Shown here one piece after another: positions 52,732-62,073 of a stretch of 64,000 nt of DNA. The DNA is from Rhizobium phaseoli (GTDB lineage: Bacteria; Pseudomonadota; Alphaproteobacteria; Rhizobiales; Rhizobiaceae): assembly GCF_010668805.1 (NCBI RefSeq), contig NZ_WUFT01000016.1, positions 88,164-152,163 of the forward strand. The letters are read 5' to 3'. The position numbers and the translations under genes were made by a program. The stretch's first letter is position 1. Each line of letters begins with the position of its first letter. The notes beneath the pieces are model-generated. The model saw only the letters and a program-made list of their open reading frames with translations. It ran no database searches and was not told where the DNA came from.

Positions 52732-53536
52732 CGTTTCAGGTGCTGTGGGGTGTTAAATGCCGCACCCGATCCTCCTTCTCATTTATTTTCCTCCACGTGT
52801 TCGAACCGATGCGGTTATCCCGCAACGCGGATGCGAAAGCCGTTCCGCTGCCTCGCAATAGCTCACAAGATTCGTGCCAAGCAGGCCGATAGAGATGACG
52901 AACAATATTTACTGCGATTCCAGTTATGTGGGCGCAAAATGCGCGATTGAGAACAGGAACGCTTGTCACGTAAACGACAAAGGTGATGACAATGTCGCAA
53001 ATTGTTGTATGCGTCTGAAGGACCACAAGCTGGCGCTGGCTCAGCAGTAAGGCGCGTCAGATCAAGTGGCTTCGGCTTTGGTTATGCGGTAGCTCGCCCA
53101 ACCGATCAGAACGGCGTTGATGTAACGATTGAGGCGGAGAAAAGCCAAGACCTCGACGCGCTGCAGCAGCTTTTATGGACGGCTTTCGATTGATATTTCC
53201 AGCAAGGGTTACTCGACGCTTCTGGCAATCATCCTGTTCACGCCCGCAACATCAGCTAAACCGCTTGTCCAAGCCTCACTAGGCGCCCGCAGCGTTATTT
53301 TCTCGATCGCTGTGCTTCTGATCGCGCATACGGTGTCGCTAGTCAGATTATCAACGGCAAACCGAAGCGCGATACACGCCCACCGCACCAGAGCTTCAGT
53401 CCCCGTGCTATCTCCCGGGGGATTATTCGGCGTTGAAATCTTCCAACTCGTGGCGCAGCTATCATGGACTTGTCCGACCTGAAGGCTATCGAACCGCCCC
53501 TCCACTCGCGGTGGTGATCGGGGCGGATTGCGACAC
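52732..53536. other. Gene-poor stretch upstream of fixA
   Basis: About 800 bases. The minus-strand stretch around 53060-53160 can be read as LNRYINAVLIGWASYRITKA, which may be a relic, but no family was assigned. No gene with a good start was found. Confidence 0.4.
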
Positions 53537-53540
53537 GACA

Positions 53541-53556
53541 TGTCGGCAACCCTACA
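53541..53556 (+). promoter_or_regulatory. NifA upstream activator sequence of fixABCX
   Basis: TGTCGGCAACCCTACA is an exact TGT-N10-ACA, about 65 bases upstream of the sigma-54 -24 element. Confidence 0.8.
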
Positions 53557-53620
53557 AAACCCCTTCGCATAGCGACAACGAAACATGTGCAATCTCGAAG
53601 GCTTACCGGCGCAACCTGAT

Positions 53621-53636
53621 TGGCACGAGCAGTGCT
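53621..53636 (+). promoter_or_regulatory. Sigma-54 (RpoN) promoter of fixABCX
   Basis: TGGCACGAGCAGTGCT has the invariant GG and GC separated by 10 bases and matches TGGCAC-N5-TTGCW with one change. Transcription would start about 40 bases before fixA. Confidence 0.85.
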
Positions 53637-53688
53637 CAGAGTTAGCCGGGTCCCTAAAGCCCGAATCCGATTGGGAGCTTAAACGACG

Positions 53689-54540
53689 ATGCACATCGTG
53701 GTCTGTATCAAACAAGTGCCGGACTCAGCGCAGATACGCGTCCACCCGGTGACAAATACGATCATGCGCCAAGGCGTACCGACCATCATTAACCCATACG
53801 ACCTGTTTGCTCTCGAAGAGGCACTTCAGGTTCGTGACCGCTATGGGGGCGAGGTGACCGTTCTAACGATGGGACCGCCCATGGCTGAGCAAGCGCTACG
53901 CAAAGCCCTTACCCACGGCGCAGATCGCGCAGTGCTTCTGACCGACCGCCACTTTGCCGGATCTGACACGCTGGCGACCTCGTATGCTCTTTCTCAAGCA
54001 GTAGCGAAGATTGGCGAGAGCTATGGGGGGCCTGATATCGTCTTTACGGGAAAGCAGACAATTGACGGCGACACGGCCCAGGTCGGACCCGGAATTGCAA
54101 AGAGGCTGAACCTCCAGCAACTGACTTACGTAACGAAGATTGTCTCCATTGATCCCACTTCGCGCGAGCTCATGGTTGAACGGCACGCGGAGAGCGGCAC
54201 GCAGATGCTGAAGAGCACGTTGCCATGTCTCATCACCGTGCTGGAAGGTGTCAATGCTATCCGCCGGGGCTCTCTCGATGATGCTTTCCGTGCAGCGCGA
54301 AGCCAGGGTCTTAAATGGGGGGCCGCTGACGCCGGCATTGGGGAGTTGACCAAATGCGGCCTACGAGGATCGCCGACGGTCGTGAAGCGAGTATTCGCTC
54401 CTGGTCCGCGCGCCGAAAAAGCTATGCAAGTGGACATTAACGACAAAACGTTGGCCGAGGTCGCCGCGGACACGGTCGTTGCAATTTTTGCCCGCCAGCC
54501 CGTTTTGGAACGCAAGCTCACGTCCCATGGCAATCGGTGA
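53689..54540 (+). CDS. fixA: FixA, electron transfer flavoprotein beta subunit-like
   Basis: A 283-residue FixA/EtfB protein: MHIVVCIKQVPDSAQIRVHP at the start, the ETF-beta signature region (FTGKQTIDGDTAQVGPGIAK) near 120, and TLPCLITVLEGVNAIRRGS. With FixBCX it forms the bifurcating complex that uses NADH to supply low-potential electrons for nitrogenase. It is the first gene behind the sigma-54/NifA promoter. Confidence 0.96.
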   Translation: MHIVVCIKQVPDSAQIRVHPVTNTIMRQGVPTIINPYDLFALEEALQVRDRYGGEVTVLTMGPPMAEQALRKALTHGADRAVLLTDRHFAGSDTLATSYALSQAVAKIGESYGGPDIVFTGKQTIDGDTAQVGPGIAKRLNLQQLTYVTKIVSIDPTSRELMVERHAESGTQMLKSTLPCLITVLEGVNAIRRGSLDDAFRAARSQGLKWGAADAGIGELTKCGLRGSPTVVKRVFAPGPRAEKAMQVDINDKTLAEVAADTVVAIFARQPVLERKLTSHGNR

Positions 54541-54557
54541 GCAGCGAGGAGTAGATT

Positions 54558-55694
54558 TTGGTCGCTAGAAAAAATGAAACGCCGTCAAACGCGGTCGGCC
54601 GCGCCAGCTCAGGGAAAAAGCTGCTTAAGTGTTTCGAAGATCACCGGCACGTCTGGGTCTTCATGGAACTTGAGGGCGGCAATGTTCATCCCGTATCGAT
54701 TGAACTCCTCGGCGAAGGCCGCAGACTAGCTGACAAACTGGGTGTCCAACTGGCCGGGGTAATCCTCGGTTCGTCTGAAGGCGTGGGCACCAAGCCGGCG
54801 ATCGAAGAGGCCTTCGCTTACGGAGCTGATGTCGCCTATCTGGTAGAGTCGCCCCTCCTCGCCAACTATCGAAACGAACCCTTCACCAAGGCTTTGACGG
54901 ATCTGGTCACTACTCACAAACCAGAAATTCTCCTTCTCGGCGCGACTACGCTCGGCCGCGACCTCGCCGGTGCTGTTGCAACGACCTTACAAACAGGGCT
55001 TACGGCTGATTGCACCGAGCTGGATGTTGATGGAGATGGTTCACTCGCAGCGACGCGGCCAACTTTCGGCGGGTCCTTGTTGTGCACGATCTACACGCTG
55101 AACAGCCGGCCGCAAATGGCAACGGTGCGGTCCAGGGTCATGGCGACGCCGCAACGCTCGGATAAGCCAATTGGACGCGTTATCCAACATCAACTCCTGA
55201 TGGTTGAGGAGGAGATCGTCACCAAAGTGCTCGCGTTCCTTTGTAACAGCGGGTCTGAGCAATCCGATCTGGCCAACTCCGACATCGTGGTTGGGGGCGG
55301 ACTCGGCCTCGGCGCTGCAGGAAACCTGCAATACTTGAGAAACCTGGCAACGACGATCGGCGGGGGAGTCGGGTGCTCGCGCCCACTGGTCCAAAAAGGC
55401 TGGATGCCTGCTGATCGACAAATTGGTCAGTCCGGCCATACCATTAGACCCAAGCTCTACATCGCGGCGGGAATATCTGGCGCGGTCCAACATCGCGTTG
55501 GCGTCGAAGGAGCCGATCTGATTGTGGCTATCAACCTTGACGAGAACGCTCCGATCTTTGACTTCGCCCACATCGGCGTTGTCGCATGCGCGCTGGAGTT
55601 CTTGCCGGCGTTGACAGAAGCTTTCGCCAAGCGAATGCCACCGCACAACTCTATCAAGGTTATGGACCGAGGAAGGCTAGATGACCAAGGGTAA
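54558..55694 (+). CDS. fixB: FixB, electron transfer flavoprotein alpha subunit-like
   Basis: A 378-residue FixB/EtfA protein. The N-terminal ETF domain includes VWVFMELEGGNVHPVSIELL. The C-terminal FAD-binding domain carries PLVQKGWMPADRQIGQSGH, then KLYIAAGISGAVQHRVGVEG and AINLDENAPIFDFAHIGVVA. The start is TTG with GCGAGGAG about eight bases upstream. It overlaps fixC by 14 bases. Confidence 0.94.
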   Translation: MVARKNETPSNAVGRASSGKKLLKCFEDHRHVWVFMELEGGNVHPVSIELLGEGRRLADKLGVQLAGVILGSSEGVGTKPAIEEAFAYGADVAYLVESPLLANYRNEPFTKALTDLVTTHKPEILLLGATTLGRDLAGAVATTLQTGLTADCTELDVDGDGSLAATRPTFGGSLLCTIYTLNSRPQMATVRSRVMATPQRSDKPIGRVIQHQLLMVEEEIVTKVLAFLCNSGSEQSDLANSDIVVGGGLGLGAAGNLQYLRNLATTIGGGVGCSRPLVQKGWMPADRQIGQSGHTIRPKLYIAAGISGAVQHRVGVEGADLIVAINLDENAPIFDFAHIGVVACALEFLPALTEAFAKRMPPHNSIKVMDRGRLDDQG

Positions 55695-56988
55695 GTTCGA
55701 CGCGATAGTCATTGGCGCCGGTATGTCCGGCAACGCCGCAGCGTATTCGATGGCTAGTCGCGGTCTAAAAGTGCTGCAGCTGGAGCGCGGAGAACATTCA
55801 GGCTCTAAAAATGTTCAAGGGGCTATATTGTACGCCAACATGTTGGAGGCGATTATCCCAAACTTCCGCGATGACGCTCCTCTTGAACGGCATCTGGTAG
55901 AGCAACGATTCTGGCTAATGGATGACTCGTCGCACACGGGCGTGCACTATCGCTCTGATGACTTTAACGAACTGAAGCCAAACCGGTATACGATCATCCG
56001 CGCCCAGTTTGACAAGTGGTTCTCGTCCAAGGTGCGCGATGCCGGCGGCACAATCCTTTGTGAAACGACAGCGACTAGGCTCGCTCGGAACCTGAGAGGT
56101 AAAGTAGTAGGCGTCCACACGGACCGGGAGGGCGGTGTGATCCTCGCGGACGTGGTCGTCCTCGCTGAGGGCGTAAACGGACTGCTTGGAACTCGAGCCG
56201 GCTTACGCGATATACCGAGGCCAGAAAATGTGGCCCTCGCTGTCAAGGAAATGCATTTCATGCCGGAAGAGGTCATCGCAGAGCGCTTCGGCCTCAACGG
56301 TAGCGAAGGCTGTGTGATCGAAGCCGGCGGCACGATCTCACGCGGAATGGCCGGACTGGGCTTCCTTTATACCAACAAGGAGTCGATCTCGGTGGGGATC
56401 GGCTGCCTCGTCTCCGGTTTAGCGGGAGGCATGGAAAATCCGTACCGCCTTCTTGACGCCTTCAAGCGACATCCCTCGATCCGACCATTACTGGCCGGAT
56501 CAGAGATAAAAGAATACGCCGCGCATCTTATTCCCGAAGGGGGCTTCAAGGCAATCCCGCAACTCTTTGGCGACGGGTGGGTGGTCGTGGGCGATGCGGC
56601 GCAACTAAACAATGCCGTGCATAGGGAGGGATCAAACCTCGCGATGACATCAGGCCTCATGGCCGGCGAAGCGATCTGTCAGATAAAGAGCCGTGGCGGC
56701 TTGATGACGAAGCGCAATCTCTCTCTCTATAAGGGCATGCTGGATAAGTCGTTCGTCATGAAAGATCTGATAAAACACAAAGATCTTCCAAGCCTCCTCC
56801 ACACTGACAGTCACAACTTTTTCATGACGTATCCAACGCTTATATCTCAGGCAGCGCAAAATTTTGTGCGCGTCGACGGTGAACCTAAAATCAACAGGGA
56901 GAAGGCCACAGCCGCCTCCTTTATCAAGGCACGATCCCGTTGGGGGTTGATTAGCGACGCGGTCCGCTCCGCCGTATCTTGGCGTTAA
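55681..56988 (+). CDS. fixC: FixC, flavoprotein:quinone oxidoreductase
   Basis: A 435-residue FixC/ETF-QO-like protein. The FAD Rossmann motif VIGAGMSGNAAAYSMASRGL is near residue 10, and later DGWVVVGDAAQLNNAVHREG near 300. It is the FAD/quinone-interacting subunit of FixABCX, working with the FixX ferredoxin. It overlaps fixB and is 11 bases before fixX. Confidence 0.96.
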   Translation: MTKGKFDAIVIGAGMSGNAAAYSMASRGLKVLQLERGEHSGSKNVQGAILYANMLEAIIPNFRDDAPLERHLVEQRFWLMDDSSHTGVHYRSDDFNELKPNRYTIIRAQFDKWFSSKVRDAGGTILCETTATRLARNLRGKVVGVHTDREGGVILADVVVLAEGVNGLLGTRAGLRDIPRPENVALAVKEMHFMPEEVIAERFGLNGSEGCVIEAGGTISRGMAGLGFLYTNKESISVGIGCLVSGLAGGMENPYRLLDAFKRHPSIRPLLAGSEIKEYAAHLIPEGGFKAIPQLFGDGWVVVGDAAQLNNAVHREGSNLAMTSGLMAGEAICQIKSRGGLMTKRNLSLYKGMLDKSFVMKDLIKHKDLPSLLHTDSHNFFMTYPTLISQAAQNFVRVDGEPKINREKATAASFIKARSRWGLISDAVRSAVSWR

Positions 56989-56999
56989 AGGAAAATTCG

Positions 57000-57296
57000 A
57001 TGAAGGCGACCATCATTGAGCGCATTGAGGACAAGCTGTACCAAAACCGATATCTCGTCGACACTGGACGTCCGCATATAACAGTGCGACCGCACCGGTC
57101 GCCAAGCCCGAACCTGCTCGCCTTGACGCAAATCTGTCCGGCCAAATGCTACGAGCTGAACGAAATTGGTCAGGTGGCGATTGTTCCCGATGGCTGCTTG
57201 GAATGCGGCACATGCAGAGTGTTGTGCGAAGCTAGTGGCGACATAAAGTGGAATTATCCCCGGGGCGGGTTCGGGGTCCTCTTCAAATTCGGATGA
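57000..57296 (+). CDS. fixX: FixX, ferredoxin-like protein
   Basis: A 98-residue ferredoxin-like protein. The C-terminal cluster motif CLECGTCRVLC (about 71-81) and an upstream ICPAKCYEL bind a [4Fe-4S] centre. The start at 57000 follows AAAGGAAAA. It completes the FixABCX electron transfer complex. Confidence 0.94.
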   Translation: MKATIIERIEDKLYQNRYLVDTGRPHITVRPHRSPSPNLLALTQICPAKCYELNEIGQVAIVPDGCLECGTCRVLCEASGDIKWNYPRGGFGVLFKFG

Positions 57297-57427
57297 GGAG
57301 TCCCTACCTCCGGCGGGATAGCAGCGACCGATCCAGCTGCATTAGCGGCGGCGATTGAATGTGCATCCACTCAACCTTTCGAAAGGCTAATTTTTGCGCC
57401 GTCGATAACACCTATTTTTAACTTAGG

Positions 57428-57445
57428 AATATGCGTTAGCATATT
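57428..57445. promoter_or_regulatory. Palindrome upstream of nifA, possible operator
   Basis: AATATGCGTTAGCATATT is a perfect 7-bp-arm inverted repeat, 22 bases before the nifA GTG start. It does not match an anaerobox or NifA site. Function is inferred from position only. Confidence 0.4.
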
Positions 57446-57467
57446 TCGTGCACCAGGGTAAAAAGCA

Positions 57468-59051
57468 GTGCACCCTCCCCTGTTTGTAGGCATGATTAAA
57501 CCAGAGGCGCGGCTCCATATACTCTACGACATATCCAAAGAGCTTATCTCTTCTTTTCCTCTAGACAACGTCCTGAAGGCTGCGATGAACGCCCTCGCCG
57601 AGCATCTGCGATTGCGCGATGGCGGAATCGTGATTCACGGCTCCGGAGGAGAGCCCTGGATAAACGTACGGGCTCCCATTGGGCACGACGTTCGCTCACG
57701 TTCTCTTACGATTGAACAGGCGGACACAATAAATCGTGTCATCGCTAGCGGGGAAAAGCACTTTGGGAAAAATTCTGTCGTTCTCCCCGTTAAAGTGAAC
57801 CGGAAAGCAATCGGCGCATTATGGATAGATTTCGCTCAGCAAAGCGGAGCTCAGGACGAAAGCCTTCTGGCAATGATTGCCGTCCTGATCGGCTTAGCCT
57901 GCCAGCGCTATCGCGAATTGTGCAGCGATGGCTGCTCAGTCGCCGAGGAACAACAAGCAGGACAGATTCCCAAAATCAAGCCGAAGTCTCATCCCACCCA
58001 AGTCGATAAAATCGACTGGATCGTAGGGGAGAGCCTCGCGCTCAAGAGGGTATTAGCTACCACCAAGATCGTGGCCGCGACGAACTCCGCGGTGCTCTTG
58101 AGAGGAGAGAGCGGCACTGGCAAGGAATGCTTTGCAAGAGCAATACACGCGTTATCGATACGGAAAAGCAAGGCGTTTATTAAGTTGAATTGCGCCGCGC
58201 TGTCGGAGACCGTTCTGGAATCCGAATTGTTTGGCCATGAGAAGGGCGCTTTCACCGGCGCTCTCCTTCAACGAGCTGGACGTTTCGAACTGGCCAATGG
58301 CGGAACGCTGTTGCTTGATGAAATTGGCGATGTATCGCCACAATTCCAGGCAAAGTTATTGCGCGTGTTACAGGAAGGCGAATTCGAACGTCTCGGCGGA
58401 ACGAAGACATTGAAAGTAGACGTTCGAGTCATATGCGCCACCAACAAAAACCTTGAAGTGGCCGTCCTTCGAGGTGAGTTCAGAGCCGACCTCTATTACC
58501 GGATCAATGTGGTGCCCATCATTTTGCCGCCACTTCGGCAGCGCGACGGTGACATTTCGCTTCTAGCGCAAGTGTTCCTCGAGCAATTCAACAAGGCAAA
58601 TGATCGAAATTTCGACTTCGCGCCGTCGGCAATAGGCATTATGTCGAAATGCGCCTTCCCCGGCAATGTTCGCGAGCTGGACAACTGCGTACAAAGGACC
58701 GCTACTCTCGCCAGTTCAAATACGATCGCTTCATCAGATTTTGCCTGTCAGCAAGGCCAGTGTTCTTCGGCGCTCCTCTGGAAAGACGGCCGCGACGGCA
58801 TTGACAACGACGCGGTGCATAGTCTCAACCCGCGAGATACAATGTCGAGCGGACTGGGGCTCTACGCAGGTACCCCCAGCGGTGCCACAGCCACAATGGA
58901 GGCACCGGGTCTCACTGAGCGTGATCGACTGATCAATGCAATGGTGAAGGCTGGTTGGGTGCAGGCCAAAGCAGCTCGTATCCTGGGTAAAACGCCGCGG
59001 CAGGTCGGCTATGCGCTACGCCGGTTTCGTATCGATGTGAAGAAGGAGTGA
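57468..59051 (+). CDS. nifA: NifA, sigma-54-dependent activator of nitrogen fixation genes
   Basis: A 527-residue enhancer-binding protein. A GAF domain is at about 15-150. The AAA+ domain has Walker A GESGTGKE (213-220), the sigma-54 contact GAFTGA (260-265) and Walker B LLLDEIGD (281-288). The redox-sensing cysteines at 395, 407, 427 and 432 have the exact C-x11-C-x19-C-x4-C spacing of oxygen-sensitive rhizobial NifA. A Fis-type HTH at the C-terminus includes KAARILGKTPRQVGYALRR. The start may be GTG 57468 or ATG 57492; neither has a strong ribosome site. It activates nif and fix promoters when oxygen is low. Confidence 0.96.
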   Translation: MHPPLFVGMIKPEARLHILYDISKELISSFPLDNVLKAAMNALAEHLRLRDGGIVIHGSGGEPWINVRAPIGHDVRSRSLTIEQADTINRVIASGEKHFGKNSVVLPVKVNRKAIGALWIDFAQQSGAQDESLLAMIAVLIGLACQRYRELCSDGCSVAEEQQAGQIPKIKPKSHPTQVDKIDWIVGESLALKRVLATTKIVAATNSAVLLRGESGTGKECFARAIHALSIRKSKAFIKLNCAALSETVLESELFGHEKGAFTGALLQRAGRFELANGGTLLLDEIGDVSPQFQAKLLRVLQEGEFERLGGTKTLKVDVRVICATNKNLEVAVLRGEFRADLYYRINVVPIILPPLRQRDGDISLLAQVFLEQFNKANDRNFDFAPSAIGIMSKCAFPGNVRELDNCVQRTATLASSNTIASSDFACQQGQCSSALLWKDGRDGIDNDAVHSLNPRDTMSSGLGLYAGTPSGATATMEAPGLTERDRLINAMVKAGWVQAKAARILGKTPRQVGYALRRFRIDVKKE

Positions 59052-59248
59052 CCGCGATCGCCAAGAGCTCCGTAAGCGTGGCACAACGACTTCGGGGGCG
59101 AGCTATTTTCATTTCTACAAGACATCTCCGGCAGCAAGCGGGGAAACGGGCGGTAAGGCGACATAAGAGCTGAAACAATAATATCTCATCGCTCGAAATC
59201 TCTCTTGCTTTTGGAGATCTAACCTTTCCTCACCAGTGGAACAGTGCA

Positions 59249-60742
59249 ATGTCGGAACCGGAGATAAAGGTCGGGAAGACCAGCAGTGCCCTCTTCGACC
59301 GGGCGCCGATGGCTCCCTCTATGCCCGGCGGCCGCGCATCTTCGTCCCATGGCCTTTCGGTGACGGATGACATAGATGCGCGGATCTGGGAGAGAATCAA
59401 AGACCATCCCTGCTTTTCAGAGCAAGCCCACCACTATTTCGCTCGCATGCATGTCGCGGTCGCGCCAGCCTGTAACATCCAGTGCAACTACTGCAATCGC
59501 AAATATGATTGCACCAACGAAAGCCGTCCCGGGGTCGCATCAGTAAAGCTAACTCCCGACCAGGCACTACGCAAGGTGCTTGCCGTCGCCAGCAAAGTGC
59601 CGGAGCTTTCCGTAATCGGCGTTGCCGGACCGGGCGACGCTTGTTACGACTGGAGGAAAACAGTCGCGACGTTTGAAGGAGTTGCGAGAGAAATACCTGA
59701 CATGAAACTATGCATCTCCACCAATGGATTGGCGCTTCCGGATCATGTCGATGAGCTAGCTGACATGAATATCGATCACGTGACGATCACTATCAACATG
59801 GTGGATCCGGAGATAGGGGCGAAGATCTATCCATGGATAATTCACGGACATCGTCGATACACTGGCATAGCAGCTGCCGGGATCCTTCACGAGCGCCAAA
59901 TGTTGGGTTTGGAATTGCTGACCAAGCGCGGCATCCTCACCAAAATCAATTCGGTTATGATTCCAGGCGTCAATGACACGCACCTCGTCGAAGTTAACCG
60001 ATGGATCAGAGACCGCGGCGCATTCATGCACAATGTGGTGCCCCTGATTTCCAAGCCTTCGCATGGTACTTATTACGGTCTTACGGGTCAACGTTGCCCG
60101 GAGCCGTTCGAACTGAAGGCACTTCAAGACTGTCTCGATGGCAACATTAAGCTTATGCGCCACTGCCAACAATGCCGGGCCGACTCCATCGGTTTGCTGG
60201 GCGATGATCGTGAGCGAGAGTTTGCCCTCGACCAGATCTCCACCAAAGTTGAATTCGACACCAGCAAGCGCGAGGCCTATCGCAAGCTGGTCCAGCATGA
60301 GCGAGGGGATCAACTGGCAGCAAAATTGGACGCGAACAAAGCAGTCAAGTCACTGGGTTCTTCGGGAACCCTTGCAGTTGCCGTGGCGACTAAAGGTGGC
60401 GGCCGGATCAACGAACATTTCGGTCAGGCAAGGGAACTCCAAGTGTATGCAGTCTCACTAAAGGGGATCACCTTGGTGGGACACCGCAAGGTCGAGCAGT
60501 ATTGCCTCGGTGGTATAGGCGAGAAGGCCACTCTCGATCACACCATCGTTGCACTCGACGGCATCGACATTCTGCTTTCTTCCAAAATCGGCGATTGCCC
60601 AAAAAAGCGGTTGGCAGAAACTGGCGTGCGAGCCAGTGACGCATTTTCCTATGATTACATCGAGACTGCGATTGGCGCGCTATACGCCGCCGAGTTTGGC
60701 GGCAAACCGGCAATGCCGACGGCTTTAGGCCCCTCTAATTGA
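59249..60742 (+). CDS. nifB: NifB, FeMo-cofactor biosynthesis radical SAM protein
   Basis: A 497-residue NifB. The radical SAM cluster motif is C75-x3-C79-x2-C82 in PACNIQCNYC. Other conserved segments are GVAGPGDACYDWRKT and HNVVPLISKP. A C-terminal NifX/NafY-like domain is present (from about 370, TKGGGRINEHFGQARELQVY). It builds NifB-co, the precursor of FeMo-co. It starts 197 bases after nifA. No sigma-54/NifA promoter was recognised in the gap, so it may be read from upstream. Confidence 0.96.
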   Translation: MSEPEIKVGKTSSALFDRAPMAPSMPGGRASSSHGLSVTDDIDARIWERIKDHPCFSEQAHHYFARMHVAVAPACNIQCNYCNRKYDCTNESRPGVASVKLTPDQALRKVLAVASKVPELSVIGVAGPGDACYDWRKTVATFEGVAREIPDMKLCISTNGLALPDHVDELADMNIDHVTITINMVDPEIGAKIYPWIIHGHRRYTGIAAAGILHERQMLGLELLTKRGILTKINSVMIPGVNDTHLVEVNRWIRDRGAFMHNVVPLISKPSHGTYYGLTGQRCPEPFELKALQDCLDGNIKLMRHCQQCRADSIGLLGDDREREFALDQISTKVEFDTSKREAYRKLVQHERGDQLAAKLDANKAVKSLGSSGTLAVAVATKGGGRINEHFGQARELQVYAVSLKGITLVGHRKVEQYCLGGIGEKATLDHTIVALDGIDILLSSKIGDCPKKRLAETGVRASDAFSYDYIETAIGALYAAEFGGKPAMPTALGPSN

Positions 60743-60757
60743 ATCAGGAGCTAAAAC

Positions 60758-60952
60758 ATGGCCTTCAAGATCATTGTATCCCAATGCACCCAGTGCGGCG
60801 CTTGCGAATTTGAATGTCCCTCAGATGCGATCAGTTTCAAAGGTGAGGGATATGTTGTGGATCCAAAAAAATGTACCGAGTGCAGGGGTGAGTTTGACAC
60901 GCAACAATGCGCTTCGGTGTGTCCGATGCCGAAGACCTGCGTCCCTGCCTGA
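60758..60952 (+). CDS. fdxN: FdxN, bacterial-type 2[4Fe-4S] ferredoxin
   Basis: A 64-residue ferredoxin with CTQCGACEFECP and a second set CTECRGEFDTQQCASVCP, which has the longer spacing typical of nif-linked FdxN. It donates electrons to nitrogenase or NifB chemistry. AGGAGC precedes the ATG, 15 bases after nifB. Confidence 0.94.
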   Translation: MAFKIIVSQCTQCGACEFECPSDAISFKGEGYVVDPKKCTECRGEFDTQQCASVCPMPKTCVPA

Positions 60953-61087
60953 TCGCCACCGGACTAAAGCGCAAAGACAGAGCCACGCCGGAGATATCGG
61001 CCTGCGCATATGTAGCACTAAAATAGCAGGCTTTGATAGCGCTCGACTTCCGGAGCTCCAAAGCCGCCGCAGCGAGAAGGGACATGC

Positions 61088-61294
61088 ATGAGAGTGACAA
61101 TCAGCAGAACTGACGTCGGCTTATCGGTCTATATTCACAAGAAAGACCTTGAGGAACCGATCATTTCGGTTGAGCACAAAAACCTATGGGGCGGCTTAAT
61201 TTTGCTGAAAAATGGATGGCGGATAGCCCTCCCCGACCTATCGCAGAACAGGCGCCTGCCCGTTACTGTCGACGCGAGGAGGCTATCCAGTTAG
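61088..61294 (+). CDS. nifT: NifT/FixU family protein
   Basis: A 68-residue protein matching NifT/FixU: MRVTISRTDVGLSVYIHKKD, LEEPIISVEHKNLWGGLILL, NGWRIALPDL and RLPVTVDARRL. Its role is unclear, a nitrogenase accessory protein. It follows fdxN directly; nifZ, which usually lies between or beside them in rhizobia, is absent. Confidence 0.9.
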   Translation: MRVTISRTDVGLSVYIHKKDLEEPIISVEHKNLWGGLILLKNGWRIALPDLSQNRRLPVTVDARRLSS

Positions 61295-61430
61295 CATGTG
61301 CGCAGGTTGATAGATGAGCGTCGATGCGAAGGGCAAGCGGGCATACAACCCAAATAGAGGGCATGGAGTTCCCGATCCCTTGAAGGCGGCCATCGGCAAG
61401 AGGCCGCCAGTAAATCAGCAGGAATCCGAT

Positions 61431-62073
61431 ATGATGCAATTCAACGAAACAACGCTCAAGGACCCCGTGGTCCCCATCCTTAGCGATATTGGCGGAGCTG
61501 TCAGCGTGCCGCTGGTGCGGATCGGAGATGCTCACGGGCTATACAGCTGAAGGCAGTCGGGCCGGTGAAGGCCGACGAACTTGCCGATGCCTCGGATGCG
61601 CACTCGTTATGTGCGGGAGTGGCTGGCGGCACGGGCCGCCTCAGGCTGTGTGCACCAGGAGCGAGGATTGTTCTCGCTGGCACCCGAGCGGGCCCACGTG
61701 TTCGCCGAGCCGGGCAGCCCGGTCAACCTGATTGGCGCGTTCGATACGGCTGCCGCGATGGTCGAGAACCAACTGCAAGCCGCCTTCAAAACGACCGGGG
61801 GTTGCCTGGGGCGACCAAACTCGCTGCATGTTCTGCGCCGTCGCGCGGCTGTTCCGCCCTGGTTACGTCGATGCCCTCGTCCTGGAGTGGCTGCCGGGGC
61901 TCGATGGTGTGATCGACAAGCGGAAAACCGGTGCCACGGTTGCCGACGGAGAAAACATCAATCCGGTTGAGGGGCTTTACTACTCAGCCTCGACGATGAT
62001 CTGCGTTCCGACCTCCATCGCACAAGAGACAGGGCTCGCGCTTGGTGCGCAAGCGGGAGAGAAGCGACGACGG
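61431..62073 (+). pseudogene. Class I SAM-dependent methyltransferase relic
   Basis: The order of segments matches a bacterial methyltransferase with an N-terminal winged helix: MMQFNETTLKDPVVPILSDI, VRIGDAHGLY, then in other frames TRYVREWLAARAASGCVHQE, APERAHVFAEPGSPVNLIGA, DTAAAMVENQLQAAFKTTGG, DQTRCMFCAVARLFRPGYVD and WLPGLDGVIDKRKTGATVAD. A large internal deletion removes the SAM-binding core. The tail YYSASTMICVPTSIAQETGL follows directly and ends where IS66 sequence begins. At least two frameshifts are present. Confidence 0.65.

Noticed and set aside
53209..53715. A 168-codon minus-strand frame overlapping the fixA promoter
   Set aside because: It covers the sigma-54 promoter and UAS of fixABCX, has no family likeness, and shows no good start.
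57380..57400. GG...GC pair before nifA as a -24/-12 element
   Set aside because: The spacing is 9 bases instead of the invariant 10.
59052..59248. Sigma-54 promoter before nifB
   Set aside because: TGGCAC occurs near 59077 but no GC falls at the -12 spacing and no TGT-N10-ACA was found, so none was called.
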